Part shown: in pieces, positions 5,512 to 5,549 of the stretch | How positions within the stretch are numbered: the stretch's first letter is position 1 | Layout: every line of letters begins with the position of its first letter | DNA from: Chitinophagaceae bacterium | GTDB lineage: Bacteria > Bacteroidota > Bacteroidia > Chitinophagales > Chitinophagaceae | Length of the DNA: 5,549 nt | Direction: 5' to 3' | Assembly (NCBI GenBank): GCA_003135585.1 | Contig: PLCH01000339.1 | Location: 1 to 5,549 of the forward strand | Translations under genes and position numbers: made by a program | The notes under the pieces: generated by a model | Seen by the model: the letters and a program-made list of their open reading frames with translations, nothing else | Databases searched by the model: none | What the model was told of the DNA's origin: nothing

Positions 5512-5549
5512 TCTCGTTTTCTTTGCTGCCCTTGATTACAAAATATTGC

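Larger units (their letters stand above)
5230..5549. other. region upstream of the peptidase gene
   Basis: No complete gene is visible in these 320 bases. The first 90 or so bases upstream of the peptidase start show no clear promoter. A hairpin lies at 5319-5337 and a good promoter match at 5482-5511. On the minus strand a frame stays open from the right edge (5548) to a TAA at 5447-5449, giving a 33-residue tail ending ATIFPGKN. This could be the C-terminus of a gene entering from the right, but I do not recognise it, and an open frame this short may be chance. Confidence 0.5.

Noticed and set aside
1..5549. CRISPR arrays, tRNA or rRNA genes, insertion sequences, transposase remnants
   Set aside because: No regularly spaced repeats, tRNA-like cloverleaf, rRNA sequence, or terminal repeats with transposase coding were seen.

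Overview
The window most likely comes from a member of the Bacteroidota, probably near the Chitinophagaceae or Sphingobacteriales (inference). Non-coding DNA is AT-rich, start codons lack a clear Shine-Dalgarno sequence, and several upstream regions carry matches to the Bacteroidota promoter pattern TTG-N17-20-TAnnTTTG. The proteins also fit this group: a secreted glutamate-carboxypeptidase-II-like M28 peptidase with an 'LHA|Q' signal peptide, and an AraC-type regulator with a fused sensory front end.

Layout: (1) 1-492, plus strand: the 3' part of an OsmC-family redox protein gene that enters from the left edge. (2) 493-826: a convergent intergenic region with one strong hairpin terminator and further hairpins. 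(3) 827-1225, minus strand: a small exported DUF4242 protein (SCO4226-like, nickel-binding family). (4) 1226-1331: a short spacer with a candidate promoter and two inverted repeats. (5) 1332-2438, minus strand: a three-domain transcription factor with an N-terminal DUF4242 domain, a class III nucleotide-cyclase-like middle domain that has lost its metal-binding aspartates, and a C-terminal AraC DNA-binding domain. (6) 2439-2997: a 559-base non-coding stretch rich in inverted repeats, with a TAnnTTTG element. (7) 2998-5229, minus strand: a full-length exported M28B metallopeptidase with PA and transferrin-receptor-like dimerisation domains. (8) 5230-5549: an upstream region with a hairpin, a near-ideal promoter match and a possible C-terminal tail of a further gene.

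The most interesting unit is the pair at 827-2438. The regulator's sensor domain belongs to the same family as the exported protein encoded directly downstream. This suggests a self-contained module in which a cytoplasmic DUF4242 domain senses a ligand (metal or small molecule) and controls an envelope DUF4242 protein that binds the same or a related ligand. The cyclase-like middle domain looks like a dead enzyme used as a regulatory or dimerisation module. The peptidase and the OsmC gene look like independent neighbours: 559 bases and several hairpins separate the peptidase from the regulator, and OsmC is on the other strand.
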